The position numbers and the translations under genes were made by a program. This document shows positions 11,735 to 23,653 of a stretch of 64,000 nt of DNA, in pieces (position 1 is the stretch's first letter; each line of letters begins with the position of its first letter). The notes below the pieces were generated by a model. That model was not told the origin of the DNA. It did no database searches and worked only from the letters and a program-made list of their open reading frames with translations. Source of the DNA: Aquanectria penicillioides (taxonomy: Eukaryota > Ascomycota > Sordariomycetes > Hypocreales > Nectriaceae); assembly GCA_003415625.1 (NCBI GenBank), contig PYIU01000005.1, positions 2,981,001-3,045,000 of the forward strand, read 5' to 3'.

Positions 11735-13655
11735 ATGTCAGCTCGCCCAACGACTCCAGCTTCTCCCAAGAATGCCAAGGTCAAATCCCCTGTTCCAGGG
11801 TCGCCGATGTTTGGCTGTGGTATGATCGACCCTCTTTTGACGAACGATCTTCCAACGTGCTTCAAGTTCTGGTTCCGATTCTGACTGGCTTGCAGAACAT
11901 GTCCAGCTCCTATTTGGTCAAGGTCAAGAGGTTATGAACAGCTCTATCTCTCACTACAAGATGATCCTTCGAGGCATTTTTGATTCTACTCCGATTGTGC
12001 CGCAGACTTCAACCAACCAAGAGGGACGTCCCGTTACCTCTCTTACGTCCAACTATCTATGTCTGCAGTGCCCCACAACCGTTTCCGAAGATGATCGATT
12101 GAAACATGGAACTAAGAAATCCCACCGTTTTTGTATGTAGGTTCTTGATGCAATGTGCATTCTATCGCTGATATGATACAGACGTAGAATCACGGAGCGG
12201 GTCTCTGTACTGCCAGATATGTGACGATTTAGTATGGGATCCAACCCTTGAAGAGCTCCGAGTACGTAAAATCGGAACCGGTTCATTCACTGGTAAGTAG
12301 CTTAGTATCAATCGATTTCAAAGTAGCATGTTTTTTTTGCTCCTGGTTCATGATCTTAAGCCACTCTCACAGATGCCTAGGCTAACGAGAATTCAGGCCG
12401 CAAGAGAAAACACGATGAACTATTCAGCGATTCAATTAAAGATGACCCGCGCTACATCTCCTCCAACACTACGATTGCTTCATGTCGTGCAAACGGTCTC
12501 CGTGGGATCTACAACGCAGGTGCCACATGCTACCAGAATGTCGTCCTCCAGAGTTTCCTTCATAACCCTCTGCTCCGAAACTTCTATCTGAGTGATGGAC
12601 ATCAGAGCAATGATTGCCAAGTGTCTCATTGTCTCAGTTGTGCCATGGATGACATGTTTCAAGATTTTTATGCGCTAGAAAACACTAACGGCTATACCGC
12701 TGCGAATATCTTGTCGGGTTTTTGGATCTCCGAGAAAAAGGCATTCGAAAACCTTGTGACTACCAAGGAGCAGGATGCCCATGAATTTTTCCAGTTTCTA
12801 GCCGAAGAGCTCCATGAGCGTAATGGCGACGGCAAAAAACCTGAAATCGGAAGTGAGCATAGCTGCAACTGCGTTATTCACCAGACATTCTATGGGAAAA
12901 TGCAAACCACCACGACATGTCAGAATTGCAATGGCACCAGTAACTCCGTTCAATCCTTCTTGGACCTAAGCCTTGGCTTAGACCACGTTGTTCAAAAGCG
13001 AATCAAGAAGACTGCTCAGAAGAAGCCGGTCTTAATGTTGAAAGATTGCTTGGATGAAGAGTATATCAAATCAGACAAGTGTGAATATCGCTGCAATCAT
13101 TGCAATTCTACTCAACAAGCTAGGAGGCACACTAGCATCAAACGCCTTCCAAACGTTCTATCTGTCCAACTCAAGGCAAGTTCCTGACGCCCCACTCAAC
13201 CCTAACAGAGGAAGCTAACAAATTGAAGCGCTTCGAATACAGGCAGGGCCGACACGACCGAGCAGCTTCCAAGATTGACAATGAAGTCCGATTTCCCTTA
13301 CAACTTAACATGCTACCTTACACACATCGAGTGCGGAGCCGTGACAGCCGTGAGAGTCTTGAGTTGGAGCGTTCATGTACATATGACCTTCTCAGTGTGG
13401 TTGTTCATGTAGGAGAGATCGAGACTGGTCACTATGTTTCCTATTGCAGGGTTGGAGATCAGGTAAGCCTAAGTCGGGAGGTGTGATATATACCGGAATC
13501 TTCCCAACATTGCTGTGTAGTGATCAATGCGCTAACGGATAACTTCATTGAAGTGGTTTAAATTCAACGATCACAAAGTGGAGCTGGCAAGCTTATCTGA
13601 TGTCCTTGGTGCGCAAGCTTACCTGTTGTTCTACATCATCCGCTCTCTAGCTTAA
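11735..13655 (+). CDS. UBP8: SAGA-type ubiquitin-specific protease UBP8
   Basis: Six exons (11735-11819, 11896-12132, 12182-12292, 12397-13175, 13229-13462, 13554-13655) join in frame to 515 codons. The N-terminal zinc-finger UBP domain starts with GCEHVQLL after the first splice and continues through NYLCLQCP, SHRFYVES and LYCQICDDLVWDP. The USP domain has the Cys box GLRGIYNAGATCYQN (Cys189), a zinc-binding CQNC and CNHC pair, and the His box GHYVSYC (His472) followed by WFKFND (Asp488). In yeast Ubp8 removes ubiquitin from histone H2B as part of the SAGA deubiquitinating module with Sgf11, Sus1 and Sgf73. Intron 4 (13176-13228) uses a GC donor (AAG then GCAAGT) with a GCTAAC branch site 10 nt before the acceptor; no GT donor keeps the KRFEY frame. 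It converges on EFM5. Confidence 0.93.
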
Positions 13656-13977
13656 CGGAACGCGTGGGTGATGGGCGTCACCGATTGAGTGAAGCCTGTC
13701 AGCGAAATAGAAGCGAAAGGGGGAACAACACTAGAGCGGCGTCAACGGATGTTTTGAGGCAAGATACAACTTGGGAAGAGAAGACAAAACGAAAGACCGG
13801 ATTTGGAGATGCATAGCTTGGCGTATAGTTTGGAATTGAGCTCTTTTGTGGGGAATTGTAAAACAGCAATGCCATGTTGAGTGACGCCGAGGTCTCATGT
13901 AGCTTCCTAAGGAGGAACCGATGCAATAGAGTTGGGTTGAAGGATCGCCCCAGACACTATCAAACTCCAGTGCCAGG
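13656..13977. other. Convergent 3' region of UBP8 and EFM5
   Basis: About 320 bp between two convergent stop codons. It presumably holds both 3' UTRs. No further gene is seen. Confidence 0.6.
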
Positions 13978-15282
13978 TCATTTTTCGCCTTTCTCTGGTC
14001 TCCATGTCCAAGACGGGCATTCAAAATTGGCGTAACAATAATAATGGTTACTGAGTCCCTCGTGGGCGGGCTCAAAGGTTGTTGGTTGAACATTGAGAGA
14101 CCGATAGAGCTTCGCGATGATCGGGGCCATTCTCTCGCCAGTGCAGACAATGACACGAGGCAGTTGCGGTGCCTGTAGGTGTGGTTTTAGAAGCCACCGG
14201 GCAGTAAGAGCAACTAGACAGCTGTCAGGTTGGGAACATGATAGCCGACGGGGGGGAGAGATGAATGCACCGACATTTGGTTTGGCAATCATTGTTGAAG
14301 AAAGGAGGGTCAATGATGACGCAGTCGAGGCTACCCTTGAGCTCAGCTGCGTAAGTCCCTAGTTAGTTGGCATCTCCTAAGTAAAGACGTTTGAAAAGTG
14401 TGTGGACAAGGATGAGTGGGTTCACAACGGGGGGTAGCCACGCAATTGCGAAGAGTTGATTACAAGGCCAGGACTCATAAACAAAGACTCGAATGTAAGA
14501 CATACCCGAGAGCTTGAGAGGTTCTTGGTAGTCGTAATAGACAAACTCTGGGAACACGCTGAAGCGGTCATCATGCTCTAACAGCACTAGCTTCGGTCGG
14601 TCCTGAGCAGGCTGCCTTCTCTACGGAGTACATACATCGCGAGTCAGCAAATAAGCCTGTTCTGGTCCCGCAAAGACAGAGCGGTGATCAGTAAAGACTC
14701 GAGGTAGGGCTCACTAGGATGTTCTTCAAGGCAACAAAGGTGCTTGGGGTGGACAGAACGCCAATGGTAGTTGAAGATGAAGCGTCCTGGAGAAGTTGTT
14801 CCGCTAGGACTGCGGCTGATTCGTCTGAGTACTATCAAAACAAGAAGCAAATTAACGCTGACACACGTCACTACAGGAATAATTGGTTCCGAGTTCAGAT
14901 ACGGGAGCGCAGAGTTGGGGAATGGCTGAATAAGTCAATTGGTCACTCAATTGGATCCACATACCCAAAACTGAGACTCGTTCCAATCCTCGGTAAAGGC
15001 CGACATGGTCAAGGGCTCATCTTCATCCGACGCTACCGCATCCGCGCACTCCCCGGGTGCAGCCTTGAGCTTCTCGAATTTCCTCTGATGCTCATCTTTT
15101 TCGGCTTGGAACTCGGCCAGGGCGGCAAGAGCGTGACTGGACAATGTTCTATACGGAGGGGGCGTGGCTATTAGCTAGATGTACAACTGAAGTTACTTCC
15201 TCAGGGCTGTCGTTGACGAAGACAGGATGATCGAGATGCAGAGTTGCCTTGCTTACATGGGCTCGTCGTCGCTGTCAGACAT
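13978..15282 (-). CDS. EFM5: eEF1A lysine N-methyltransferase EFM5 (N6-MTase-like fold)
   Basis: Six exons in transcript order (15257-15282, 14965-15148, 14715-14831, 14506-14620, 14275-14346, 13978-14213) give 249 codons, the usual family size (yeast about 248). The protein starts MSDSDDEPI and continues SSHALAALAEF, then a helical charged stretch, SAFTEDWNESQFWYSDES, LVLLEHDDRFSVFPEF and the catalytic DPPF motif (IIDPPFFNND, residues 158-167). The C-terminal blocks are VIVCTGERM, TTFEPAH and HYYCYANFEC. The yeast homologue methylates a lysine of translation elongation factor 1A in the cytoplasm. The DPPF motif resembles DNA adenine methyltransferases, but the flanking blocks place it in the EFM5/EEF1AKMT1 group. 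All exon joins were checked for phase. The first exon is only 26 nt of coding sequence. Confidence 0.92.
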
Positions 15283-15696
15283 CTTGGATTAGACTAGTGC
15301 GGGTACTGCAGGATTTGCGTGTCGGGGCCGGCAGCCGAGTTGCTGTTCTATGTACAAGACGATGCGAAAACGATCTGGGGCCCGGCGAGGGGTTGAAGGA
15401 TATGCTACCTATTTTCAGCGGGGCATGTCGGGTGTACCCTTTTTTATGTACTTCCGATGTCGAGACTCCAGGGTAGGTACTATCGAACAAGCGAAGCGTC
15501 ATCACCCATAACATTTAGATCAGGCCTCGGACTCTCAGCCAAAATAAAACCTATACAATTGCTCGGACTCGCAGATCCTTTCTAATCTATGCGGCCCTAT
15601 ATACACGGACTCTTGTCGACTTGTCCGCCTAGCCACACAACCGATCGTTCCGATTCGTGTCCCCTGCTGCAACATACACCAGCTACAAATGCCTTG
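15283..15696. promoter_or_regulatory. EFM5 upstream region and 3' end of the complex I subunit gene
   Basis: A 414 bp tandem intergenic region. It must contain the EFM5 promoter and the 3' UTR of the next gene. It includes one short GGTAGGTAC word near 15,472. No gene is seen. Confidence 0.5.
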
Positions 15697-17343
15697 TTAC
15701 AACTCATCCAGCACATGAATGTACTTCTTCTCTTCCCGCTTTTCCTTCTCCGTCGCCGGAGGGAGGTCGTAGAAGTTCTGGCTTCGGAATCCTTGCTATA
15801 GAGACGGTCAGTGATGAGCACTCTTGAATGTCATTTATGAGGTTACAAACCAGGTAGTGGTAGGTGAAGTTAGCCAGGTCACTAGGCTCAATACCAAGAT
15901 CCTTGAAGGTCTTGGCCTCGGGATCAATGATTTGGTCGATAAACTCTCGCTCTACTTCATCGGAAGATAGAGTGTGCCACCAAAGGGCCTGGTTCAGAAT
16001 TCCAGCAACAGGCTTAAGGACCTGCTTGGGAACGTTAATGTGCCTTCGCTTTTGATAAATTTCCTTGTCCACCAAGTCGGCAATCTCCCGCATGCTGTAC
16101 TGCTTAGGTCCGTAAAGCTCAAAAGTCTGTCCGGCAGTCGAGTCATCATAGGTGATCTTCTCGAGAGCGGCGCCAAGGTCAATGGACTGAACAAAATCGT
16201 AGTTAGTTATAAAGCGAACCCAAGGCACCCCTCACAGCATTTAGAAATACCTACATGAACGGGCCAGAACTTTTGTTGCATGTTGTTGGAAGTGAAGAGG
16301 TTAGTGACACCAGCCAGCTTAAGCAGAAGGTTGTCCTCGAAGCCGAAAATGGGGGCAGGCCGGACCAGGGTGGTCTCGGGGAATAGACTTCGAGCAACCT
16401 CTTCACCACGTCCCTAAGTCCCTGTTAGCATCGTCCCATTCTTACAAGCATGCATATTATCGCCGACCTTTGTGGCGTAGAACTCAGAGGCCGACGCGGG
16501 ATTGGCATTGTGAGACGAAACATGAATATATCGGTCAACGTCGTATTTGGCGACAGCTTCGACGATACGCTCGGTGCTTTCGACGTGCACGTCCTCTAGG
16601 GAGAAGTTCCTGCCAATTGTAAGCCTGGTGCTCGATTGTTTATGGCCAGGTGAGAGCTCCCTGGAGTGAGTGACATACTTCGTGGGGTAATCTCGACCAA
16701 TCAGATTCACGACAATGTCAGAGTGCCTGACGCTAGCTTCAATGGAAGCAGTATTGTGAAGGTCGTATTCCTAAGTAGACAAAAGTTGTAGGGGGATTCT
16801 CGAATAGTTAAATTGAGATGTTGCGATCGAGTGAAGACTTACGATAAAGACGACGCGGCCGAGGTCTCCCGTCACTTTGAGATGGCGTTTGGTCATCTCC
16901 TCGCGGAAAGGAACGACGACGGTGCAACCCTGCCGGGCTATGCGGCAATTGTCAGTGTCCCAATTCACACGAACCCCTTAAAGCCTAAAGTTTCCGTGCT
17001 CACCTAGCCGGTTCACAATGTAGCGCCCCAATTGACCGGTTGCGCCAAATACCGTCGCGGTGTGACCTGGTTATTCATCGTCAGCGTCGTCTCGGGGGAT
17101 CCGTGGCTCGGTTGGGTTCGCACCTCCAAGGGATGATCTGAGCACGAGCAATGGTCAGTAATCTCAATGGCAGGATCATATTGGGGATTGGGGCGGCGGG
17201 ATGTAGGGGACTCACCGGCCACCTTCGACTCGGATGATGGGCTTGCCAGTTCGGGTGATGGCAATGTCGGAGAGGAAACGCTTGCCGACAGCATTTTGAG
17301 CAACCTTGCGGGCTGACCGCACAGCAGAAATAGGCGAAGGCAT
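15697..17343 (-). CDS. nuo-40: NADH:ubiquinone oxidoreductase 40 kDa subunit (NDUFA9 / NUO-40)
   Basis: Nine exons in transcript order (17216-17343, 17124-17137, 17004-17066, 16843-16937, 16679-16770, 16468-16609, 16255-16413, 15851-16186, 15697-15795) give 375 codons. After a mitochondrial presequence-like start (MPSPISAVRSARKVAQNAVG) comes the Rossmann nucleotide-binding loop TATVFGATGQLGRYIVNRL (glycines 55, 58, 61) typical of this atypical short-chain dehydrogenase. It continues with VVNLIGRDYP, YIHVSSHNA, LVRPAPIFGFEDN and a conserved end in IHVLDEL. The subunit is an accessory component of respiratory complex I in the mitochondrial inner membrane and binds NADPH. The gene is intron-rich, and exon 2 is a 14-nt micro-exon. 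It is divergent to RPN9. Confidence 0.93.
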
Positions 17344-17872
17344 GCTTTCAATTGTCGAGAGTCCGCGGGAAAACGCTGCTGTCCCTCTCAATGCCTTGGT
17401 TCAGTCGCACCAAGCAGTGTTTGGTGATGCTCGGGAACGAAGGTTGAGCCGGGCTCAGGACGCTAATCTCTGGTCACGTGTAGCGTCACGGGGTGCCTAC
17501 TCCGAGGAGCTTCCTTGTTTCCCAGACCAACACTCTGAAGCGGCGAGGTGGATTGAGGGACAATGGTCCGTGCGTCATGGGTAGTTGCGACACCAGGCTG
17601 CCTAGGTACCAGCTGTGTCGACCAGCTTAGATCCAGAACCTACTGCACACATCTCAACGGCAACACCTCTTCTCATCATTCCTGCCCTGCCTGAGAGCTC
17701 TTATCTCGCCATTAATTCACACATAAGCGCCGAATTCCCGTTTGAATCGACTCACCGATTTCCACGAACCGCCTACCAAGTTCCCTGGTCGGTGAGGTGC
17801 AAGCTACCTGGTGCCCTGTCCCAGACACACATACAACTCCCACCCCTTCGCCTCCCGCACATCTAGCCCAGT
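17344..17872. promoter_or_regulatory. Bidirectional promoter region, complex I subunit gene and RPN9
   Basis: 529 bp between two divergent start codons. It contains a CACGTG at about 17,475 and a CCTAGGTACC word near 17,601. RPN9 is preceded by a CT/CA-rich leader. No gene is seen. Confidence 0.55.
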
Positions 17873-19149
17873 ATGAGCGCCGATACCATGCCCGAATTTC
17901 TTGCTGAGCAGCGAGACGAGGCTCCCGAGGAGCTCCAGCCCCTCATCCTCGACTTCGAGAACTTTTGGGAGCGCAAGCTCTGGCACCAACTCACAAATGC
18001 CCTGGTTGAGTTCTTCAGTCACCCTGGCAGCGCCCCTCAACGACTCGCCTTCTACAGGGTCTTTATCCTTAAGTTTGCCGACAAGATTAACCAACTAAAG
18101 CTCGTTGATCTTGCCCTCAAGGCTGCTACAGAGTGCTCGGGTATGTCTTTTGGTTGTAATTCTTCGTCCAACCTCGTTACGTGAGCTAACTGGCATTTCC
18201 CCCTCTTACAGACGACGAAGAGCGCTTGGCTTTTCTCCAAGCTGTTGCCAAGAAGGTTGACAATGAAAGCTCCCAAGATGCTCTTGTCTTTGCTTCGGTG
18301 GCTGTTGCTCGAACGAAACTCGATTTGGACGACTTGGAGGGTGCCCGGAAGGATTTAGATGCGGCAGAGAGGATATTGGACTCGTTTGATTCGGTCGAAA
18401 CCATTGTTCATGCTTCTTTCTACGACGCAAACGCCAGCTACTATCAGGTATACACTTCCTTCATTCTTGCCTCATCTACACACGACTGACTTGCCCCCCA
18501 CGTCTAGCGAAAGATGGATTTCTCCAACTACTACCGCAATGCTCTCCTGTATCTTGCTTGCATTGATCTTTCCACCCTCACTCCCGACGAACGCCACAAG
18601 CGAGCTTACCATCTGAGCGTCGCTGCTCTCGTTTCTACTAGCATCTACAACTTCGGCGAGTTGCTGTTACACCCCATCCTCGACGTTTTGGCCAAAAGTG
18701 AGCACGCTTGGCTCCGTGACCTCCTCTTTGCCTTCAACCGTGGAGACCTTGGCGCCTTCGATGTCCTTTCTGACCGCGTCGAGTCTAACAAGCTCCTCGA
18801 CCACCATGCGGTCCACCTCCGTCAGAAAATCTACCTTGCTGCATTGACCGAGGCTGTCTTCCGTCGACCCCCTCATGATCGCGCCATGACATTTGCCACC
18901 ATAGCCCAAGAGACCAAGGTCCGCCCTGAAGAGATTGAGCATCTTATCATGAAGGCTTTGAGCCTGGGTCTGATTCGAGGAACTATTGACCAGGTGGATG
19001 GCGTTGCACACATCACCTGGGTGCAGCCCAAGGTGCTCGACATGAAACAGATTGGCGCAATGCGTCAAAGGTTGTTGGATTGGGACTCAAGCGTCAACCA
19101 GCTCGGCAACTGGATTGAGTCGGCTGGAAAGGACGTGTGGGCAGCTTAA
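17873..19149 (+). CDS. RPN9: 26S proteasome regulatory subunit RPN9 (PSMD13)
   Basis: Three exons (17873-18140, 18212-18447, 18508-19149) give 381 codons, the normal size of the subunit. The N-terminal half is helical repeats (for example DFENFWERKLWHQLTNALVE and KFADKINQLKLVDLAL). The C-terminal half is a PCI domain with winged helix, seen in RAMTFATIAQETKV and HLIMKALSLGLIRGTIDQV. Rpn9 is a non-ATPase subunit of the lid of the 19S particle and supports Rpn10 association and proteasome assembly. The start ATG sits 8 nt after an in-frame-irrelevant TAG and gives the full N-terminal helix. Both introns are short with GTATxx donors. It converges on GAA1. Confidence 0.94.
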
Positions 19150-19476
19150 ATAAAAACCAAGCACTTCTGGTTCAGAGGCGGCGTCGGTGTGAGAACTAAA
19201 CGATAAGGCAAATGTACAATATAGACAATAGAAACTCCCATGTGGGCAGATAAAACTCCCATTCCCTGGGGACGGCTATTAATCTGATATTTTCCGTGAC
19301 GCTGCGTGTGGTCGTCCCTTCAATGTTGAAACGGATTATATGCCAACTCATTAAACAAGACCTTTCTATTCTTAATTTGGGATGCTTCAAATTATGTATT
19401 GGCATGATCTAACAAACCACAACACGCATGATTTTTTTTTAAAAAAAAATAAAAAAAATAAAAAGACCTTTTTCTC
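19150..19476. other. Convergent 3' region of RPN9 and GAA1
   Basis: 327 bp with AT-rich 3' UTR character. An A-rich tract with a run of T followed by A lies at 19,432-19,464. No gene is seen. Confidence 0.55.
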
Positions 19477-21546
19477 TTACGCTGCAGGGGTCCCGACCAC
19501 GTTAACGACGCCGACCATCCACGCAGGCCACCAAAGACACCAGACCAGCACTGGGGTATACATGCCCCAGACGTTCCAGCCGAAGCTGGCCTCACGGAGG
19601 AGGTCGACAATGCTGATGCCCCAGACCTGAGCGGCGGAATACACAACAGTTGGTGGCGCGACAACATTGAGGAGGCCAGCGAGGAGCCAGCGGACGGCTG
19701 GGTTCTTGACGGGCCGGACGAAACTGAGAGGAGTGGCAAGAAGACCGATGAGGAAGGCGAGAGAAAAATTCAGCGTGGCGAGAGTTGAGAGGCACATGCC
19801 AAGGACAAGGAGGGAAAATGATTTTGTAAGCTGAAAATGCTGGGCTTTGGGCTTGTGAACAATCGTGATCAGGCGAGAGATAGTGATAGGAATAATTGCG
19901 GAAATGACCGAGAAAACGGCAAAGGCAGGGGCAAGCATCTAAAAATGTTATCAGTTAGTTGATCTTGCATCACATTGTTGTTCTGGGGATAGTATGGACA
20001 AAGGGGAGCTTACACGACCAGGGAGACGATTGAATGTATACAATGGCACCACAGACAGAGCATGGCATACCGCCACGGTGGCCAACGGCAAGAATAAGTC
20101 ACGACCCGTGCTGGGAACAGCGGAGATCAGGGTGGCAGCAACTTTCCTATCCTTACTTGTTGGCTTATTGGAAGCATGGTTCTGCTGAGAGATTGATTGG
20201 CCACTCTTAACCCATAGCGAGATGGCCATGATGGTAAAGTTCGCAGCCAACAGCATGGCACTTGGCAAGTATGTACCGATGCTTACGAAGCGATCCGTCT
20301 GCATAAGGAGGTAAAAGAAAAAGCTTTGATGCAAATGTTCCAGTAAATTGTTGAGACTTCGAAAGGATCCCTCAACCAATCTGCCCATGGCCATCTCGTC
20401 TTGGAAACCCTCGCCATAAGGCTGGAGAGTGACGGCGTCAACATGGTATGGGATAAAACTGCTATGTGCTCCAGCAGCATATCCTAGACCCTGGTTCAGC
20501 ATACCACGAAGCATAGTTTGAAGCCGGTCTGAATAATTATTGGTGTGGTGTTTCATTTTTTGGATAGAAGTACCCATGCCCATCTGGCCGCCAGCAATGT
20601 TCACAATGGAGTTGATGAGGTCCAGATTGGGTAGCTGACCATTAGGACCATCATAAATTATATGAACAGCCTTGAAGAGTTGTTCCTGAGGGTAGTCAAT
20701 TGCTATGGCCCCCTGCAGAGCTCCGGATTTGAGGGGCAAAGAGGATACTAGCTCAGGATTGTGGGCGTCATGGTAGGCGTCGACCCAAGCCTGGGTACCT
20801 GTCTTACTATCCGGCGGAACGACAAGAATTATATCTTTAGACCAAAGAGACCAACCTAATAGCGGTGTGTTAGCTTCGTAGGACAAATGTGCGAGATCGC
20901 TTTTAGGGTACAGACGCTTGAAGTACCGGACCAATGTTAGGGCCAAGGACACGCCGTTGCGGTTCAGCTGCTCCTCGATATTTTTCCAGGCCGCGACCAA
21001 TACAATTGCCTCGGTAGCATCGCCACGAGGAGCCTGAAGAATGGCGTAAAGGTTTTGGCCAGAATACTCTTGGCCTGCGGAGTGGTAGGTATAGTTCTGG
21101 CGACCAACCTTCAGTCCCACCCCAGTCAAGATCTCCTCAAGCTTATCGTTGATCCTACCAATTCACTATCAGCATAACATCCGAGTCCTTATGCACTGAA
21201 AGATATGTGGATGCGTACTGGTAGTTGTCTTGATCCACTACTTCGTCCACTTCGTGCCGATAGGCTCGCAGGACATGCTGCTCACTACCGCCAAAGTAGG
21301 TGTGGACCTGGCCAGGCAGTAGGGCATTCTCGGAAATGTAGGTTCGGCGGGAATAGTTATTGAGGGGAAGGAGGAAGAGCCAAACAACGCCGACAAGGAT
21401 GCAGAGAAAGGACAAGTAAGGGGGGAGTTTGAGGATGCGAGGATCGCGACGCAACGAAAGTGCTGAAGCTGTGTGGGCTAAGTTAGTGACTGATTCAATG
21501 GAAGGGGGAAGCTGTGTGGAATACACTCACAAAGAAGTCGCGACAT
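19477..21546 (-). CDS. GAA1: GPI transamidase complex subunit GAA1
   Basis: Four exons in transcript order (21531-21546, 21219-21468, 20014-21154, 19477-19938) give about 622 codons, close to yeast Gaa1. After a short cytosolic tail comes a signal-anchor segment (YLSFLCILVGVVWLFLLPL). The long lumenal domain contains HTYFGGSEQHVLRAYRHEVD, NLYAILQAPRGDATEAIVL and NLDLINSIVNIAGGQMG. Several hydrophobic segments follow (SAMLLAANFTIMAISLWV, FAVFSVISAIIPITI, SLLVLGMCLSTL and others). GAA1 helps bring the GPI lipid and substrate to the ER transamidase that attaches GPI anchors. The acceptor of intron 1 is ambiguous by two codons, since a second AG lies 6 nt downstream. The protein ends in GVVNVVGTPAA. 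Confidence 0.9.
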
Positions 21547-22608
21547 GATTAGTATGTGCTCTTTGCGCGACGGGTTGACGAGCGGCTCCGGAGGGCACTC
21601 AATCCTTGGAGTTGTCGTCGATATGATCTTCCGTGAGCATCCACGAATCGCGATGCCACCACGAATCAGTCTTCCGAGCTTGAGGTGGTACGTACCCTCA
21701 AGAGGTCCAGGACAGGTAGCAGGGATGGTGGCCTACTAGGAATGGGCAGCGATGGGTCGAAGGCAGGGCGCCTTATTCAGCAAAGGCAAAATTGCACGGA
21801 CGCAAAATAAGAAATTCGCACATCTAGACCTAATTAGGAGCTATACCTAGGTAGCCAGCCTCGATTCTACGTATAAATAATGGGCTCAAAAGGTTCACCC
21901 CATCTTCAACTTTATCTCTCTGTCTTGTGTGTAGCCTAAATGGACATCAAATTTTTTTTTTACCTTTTCAAAGGATTCCGTTGAATCCCTCTCAAGCATC
22001 AGTTGGTGGCCACATAGTATGTATCGGCAAGGTAGGCTAAGAGTTTGGTGCCGGCTTCCCTGTTTGGTTTGACACCGCGTGCATTTTCCAATTCCCGACT
22101 TACACCAATGCCACGTGTCGCTTGAAGTACGTACTGTCCTTTCCAGTCGCCTAAACACGTGCTCACGTGTCGCATCTTTATCTACGGTACAAGCCGTGCA
22201 AATGGCCGAATTGATATGAATTGACACCTCCTAGGCAATAGGCAATCGGCAATCAAAACATAGAATTAGGCGAACATAATTCAACTTAATACCAATGTAG
22301 GCGACGCATGTCCAAGCTCCTAATTCAATAACATGCCGCCAACTAAAATAACGACGGTCCCCATCTATACAGTCTGATTTGGCATTTCAAGTTATATATC
22401 TTGCGCCTCTTCGCCTTACCCAACCGGCAACGCAGGGGATGATAGTGCCCTGGTAGCAATTCAGACCGCCAATAGATACACCCATCCATCGTCCCATCCT
22501 TTTAAATGCCACGCCATCCAGTGACCCAGGAGTAATGTCCCAATTATAATCAGTGCCGTGCTATAATACAATAAGATGCTGTGGTGTCCTCAGTGGCTGA
22601 ATAGGTGC
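21547..22608. promoter_or_regulatory. GAA1 upstream region and RBD2 3' flank
   Basis: A 1.06 kb tandem intergenic region. Three CACGTG palindromes lie at about 22,111, 22,157 and 22,163, and a CCTAGGTA word near 21,846. Short open frames here look like chance. No gene is recognised. Confidence 0.5.
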
Positions 22609-23653
22609 TTAGGGGCCCAGTCGTTGTGTGGTTCCCACGAGTTCCGTTGCCGCACTTCCACCGGGGCCAGGTCGATTAGCAGATGGAAGGACGCCGAATC
22701 GGCCATACGTCTTTTGGTCGACGCTAACGTAGTGTGGCAAAATTGACAATAGATTGAACCGGGATTCGACCCAACGAAGTACCCACTCTGGGGGCGCCAA
22801 ATACTTGACATAGCCAAGGCCAGCTATGATGATATATCACTGTTAGCCTCTCGACTCTTTTGCACACTACATTTGGACACGTACCGACATAGCCCACCAT
22901 CACACCGCACAAATGGCCTAAGACACTTGTTCGTGGTACTAATGCGCCTACAACTAGGATCAATACCAGGGGCATCGTCCAAGTAGGGATGTGATGTGTG
23001 CCAATGACAAGAAAAGGGTTCGTCTTGTAGGTTCGGATCGCCTCCATTCCCAAAAGAAGGAATACCCAGATACTACCATAACCTCATTAGTGCTATTGCT
23101 GGAGGAATCACCCTACGGCCTGGTCAAGTTTGACTTACCTCGCTCCAACAACGGCGTTGTTGCCTTGGAATATCACACGTTCGAAAAATACATATAAAAC
23201 GCCGGGTATCGTCGTCAAGGCTAAGGCTCGTTAGTCATGGATTCTTCTGGGCTAAATTTCAAGCCAGCTATCCTTACGGCCGAAGAACAAAGACAGGGTG
23301 GTCAAGGTCCCATATTCACCCTCAAACCTCTCCATTAATGGTGTCAACGCTAATAAATTGAGGAGTGCATGCAATAGGTTCATGTGCACTAGAGGGAAAG
23401 TCGATAGTCGGTATGCTAACAAATTCGTCAAATCAGAGAAAATCATCGGAGAGAATCGTTGAAGAGGAAACTCACCAGCAGTTATGGTGATTTGGTCCGG
23501 AACCAAAGCCCCCCATTTCTGCAAATCCCAAACCGACTGAAATCCAGCTACCCAAAAACCAAGGATTATTATTACTATGACCCTGGTGAATAGCGGAAGC
23601 CGGGACACGTATGATCGGGCTCGCTGGGCGTTGAAGCTTTGTACACTTGGCAT
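22609..23653 (-). CDS. RBD2: Rhomboid intramembrane protease RBD2
   Basis: Five exons in transcript order (23476-23653, 23278-23415, 23139-23220, 22885-23072, 22609-22823) give 266 codons. The order of features is: start MPSVQSFNAQRARSYV; first membrane segment FTRVIVIIILGFWVAGF; HMNLLHALLNLLALTPLMERFE; catalytic serine motif GASIWVF (Ser133, whose codon spans intron 3); helix MPLVLILVVGALVP; catalytic His in LLGHLCGVM-type block (His186); and tail FNLLSILPHYVSVDQKTYGRFGVLP. In fission yeast and Aspergillus, Rbd2/RbdB-type rhomboids cleave the SREBP transcription factor precursor in the Golgi, needed for hypoxic growth and sterol control. That role here is by homology only. An ATG further upstream gives a frame without family similarity, so 23,653 was chosen. 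Confidence 0.92.

Noticed and set aside
14588..14950. EFM5 as a pseudogene, because of stops between its conserved blocks
   Set aside because: All stops fall within well-formed introns, and every exon joins in phase to a full-length protein.
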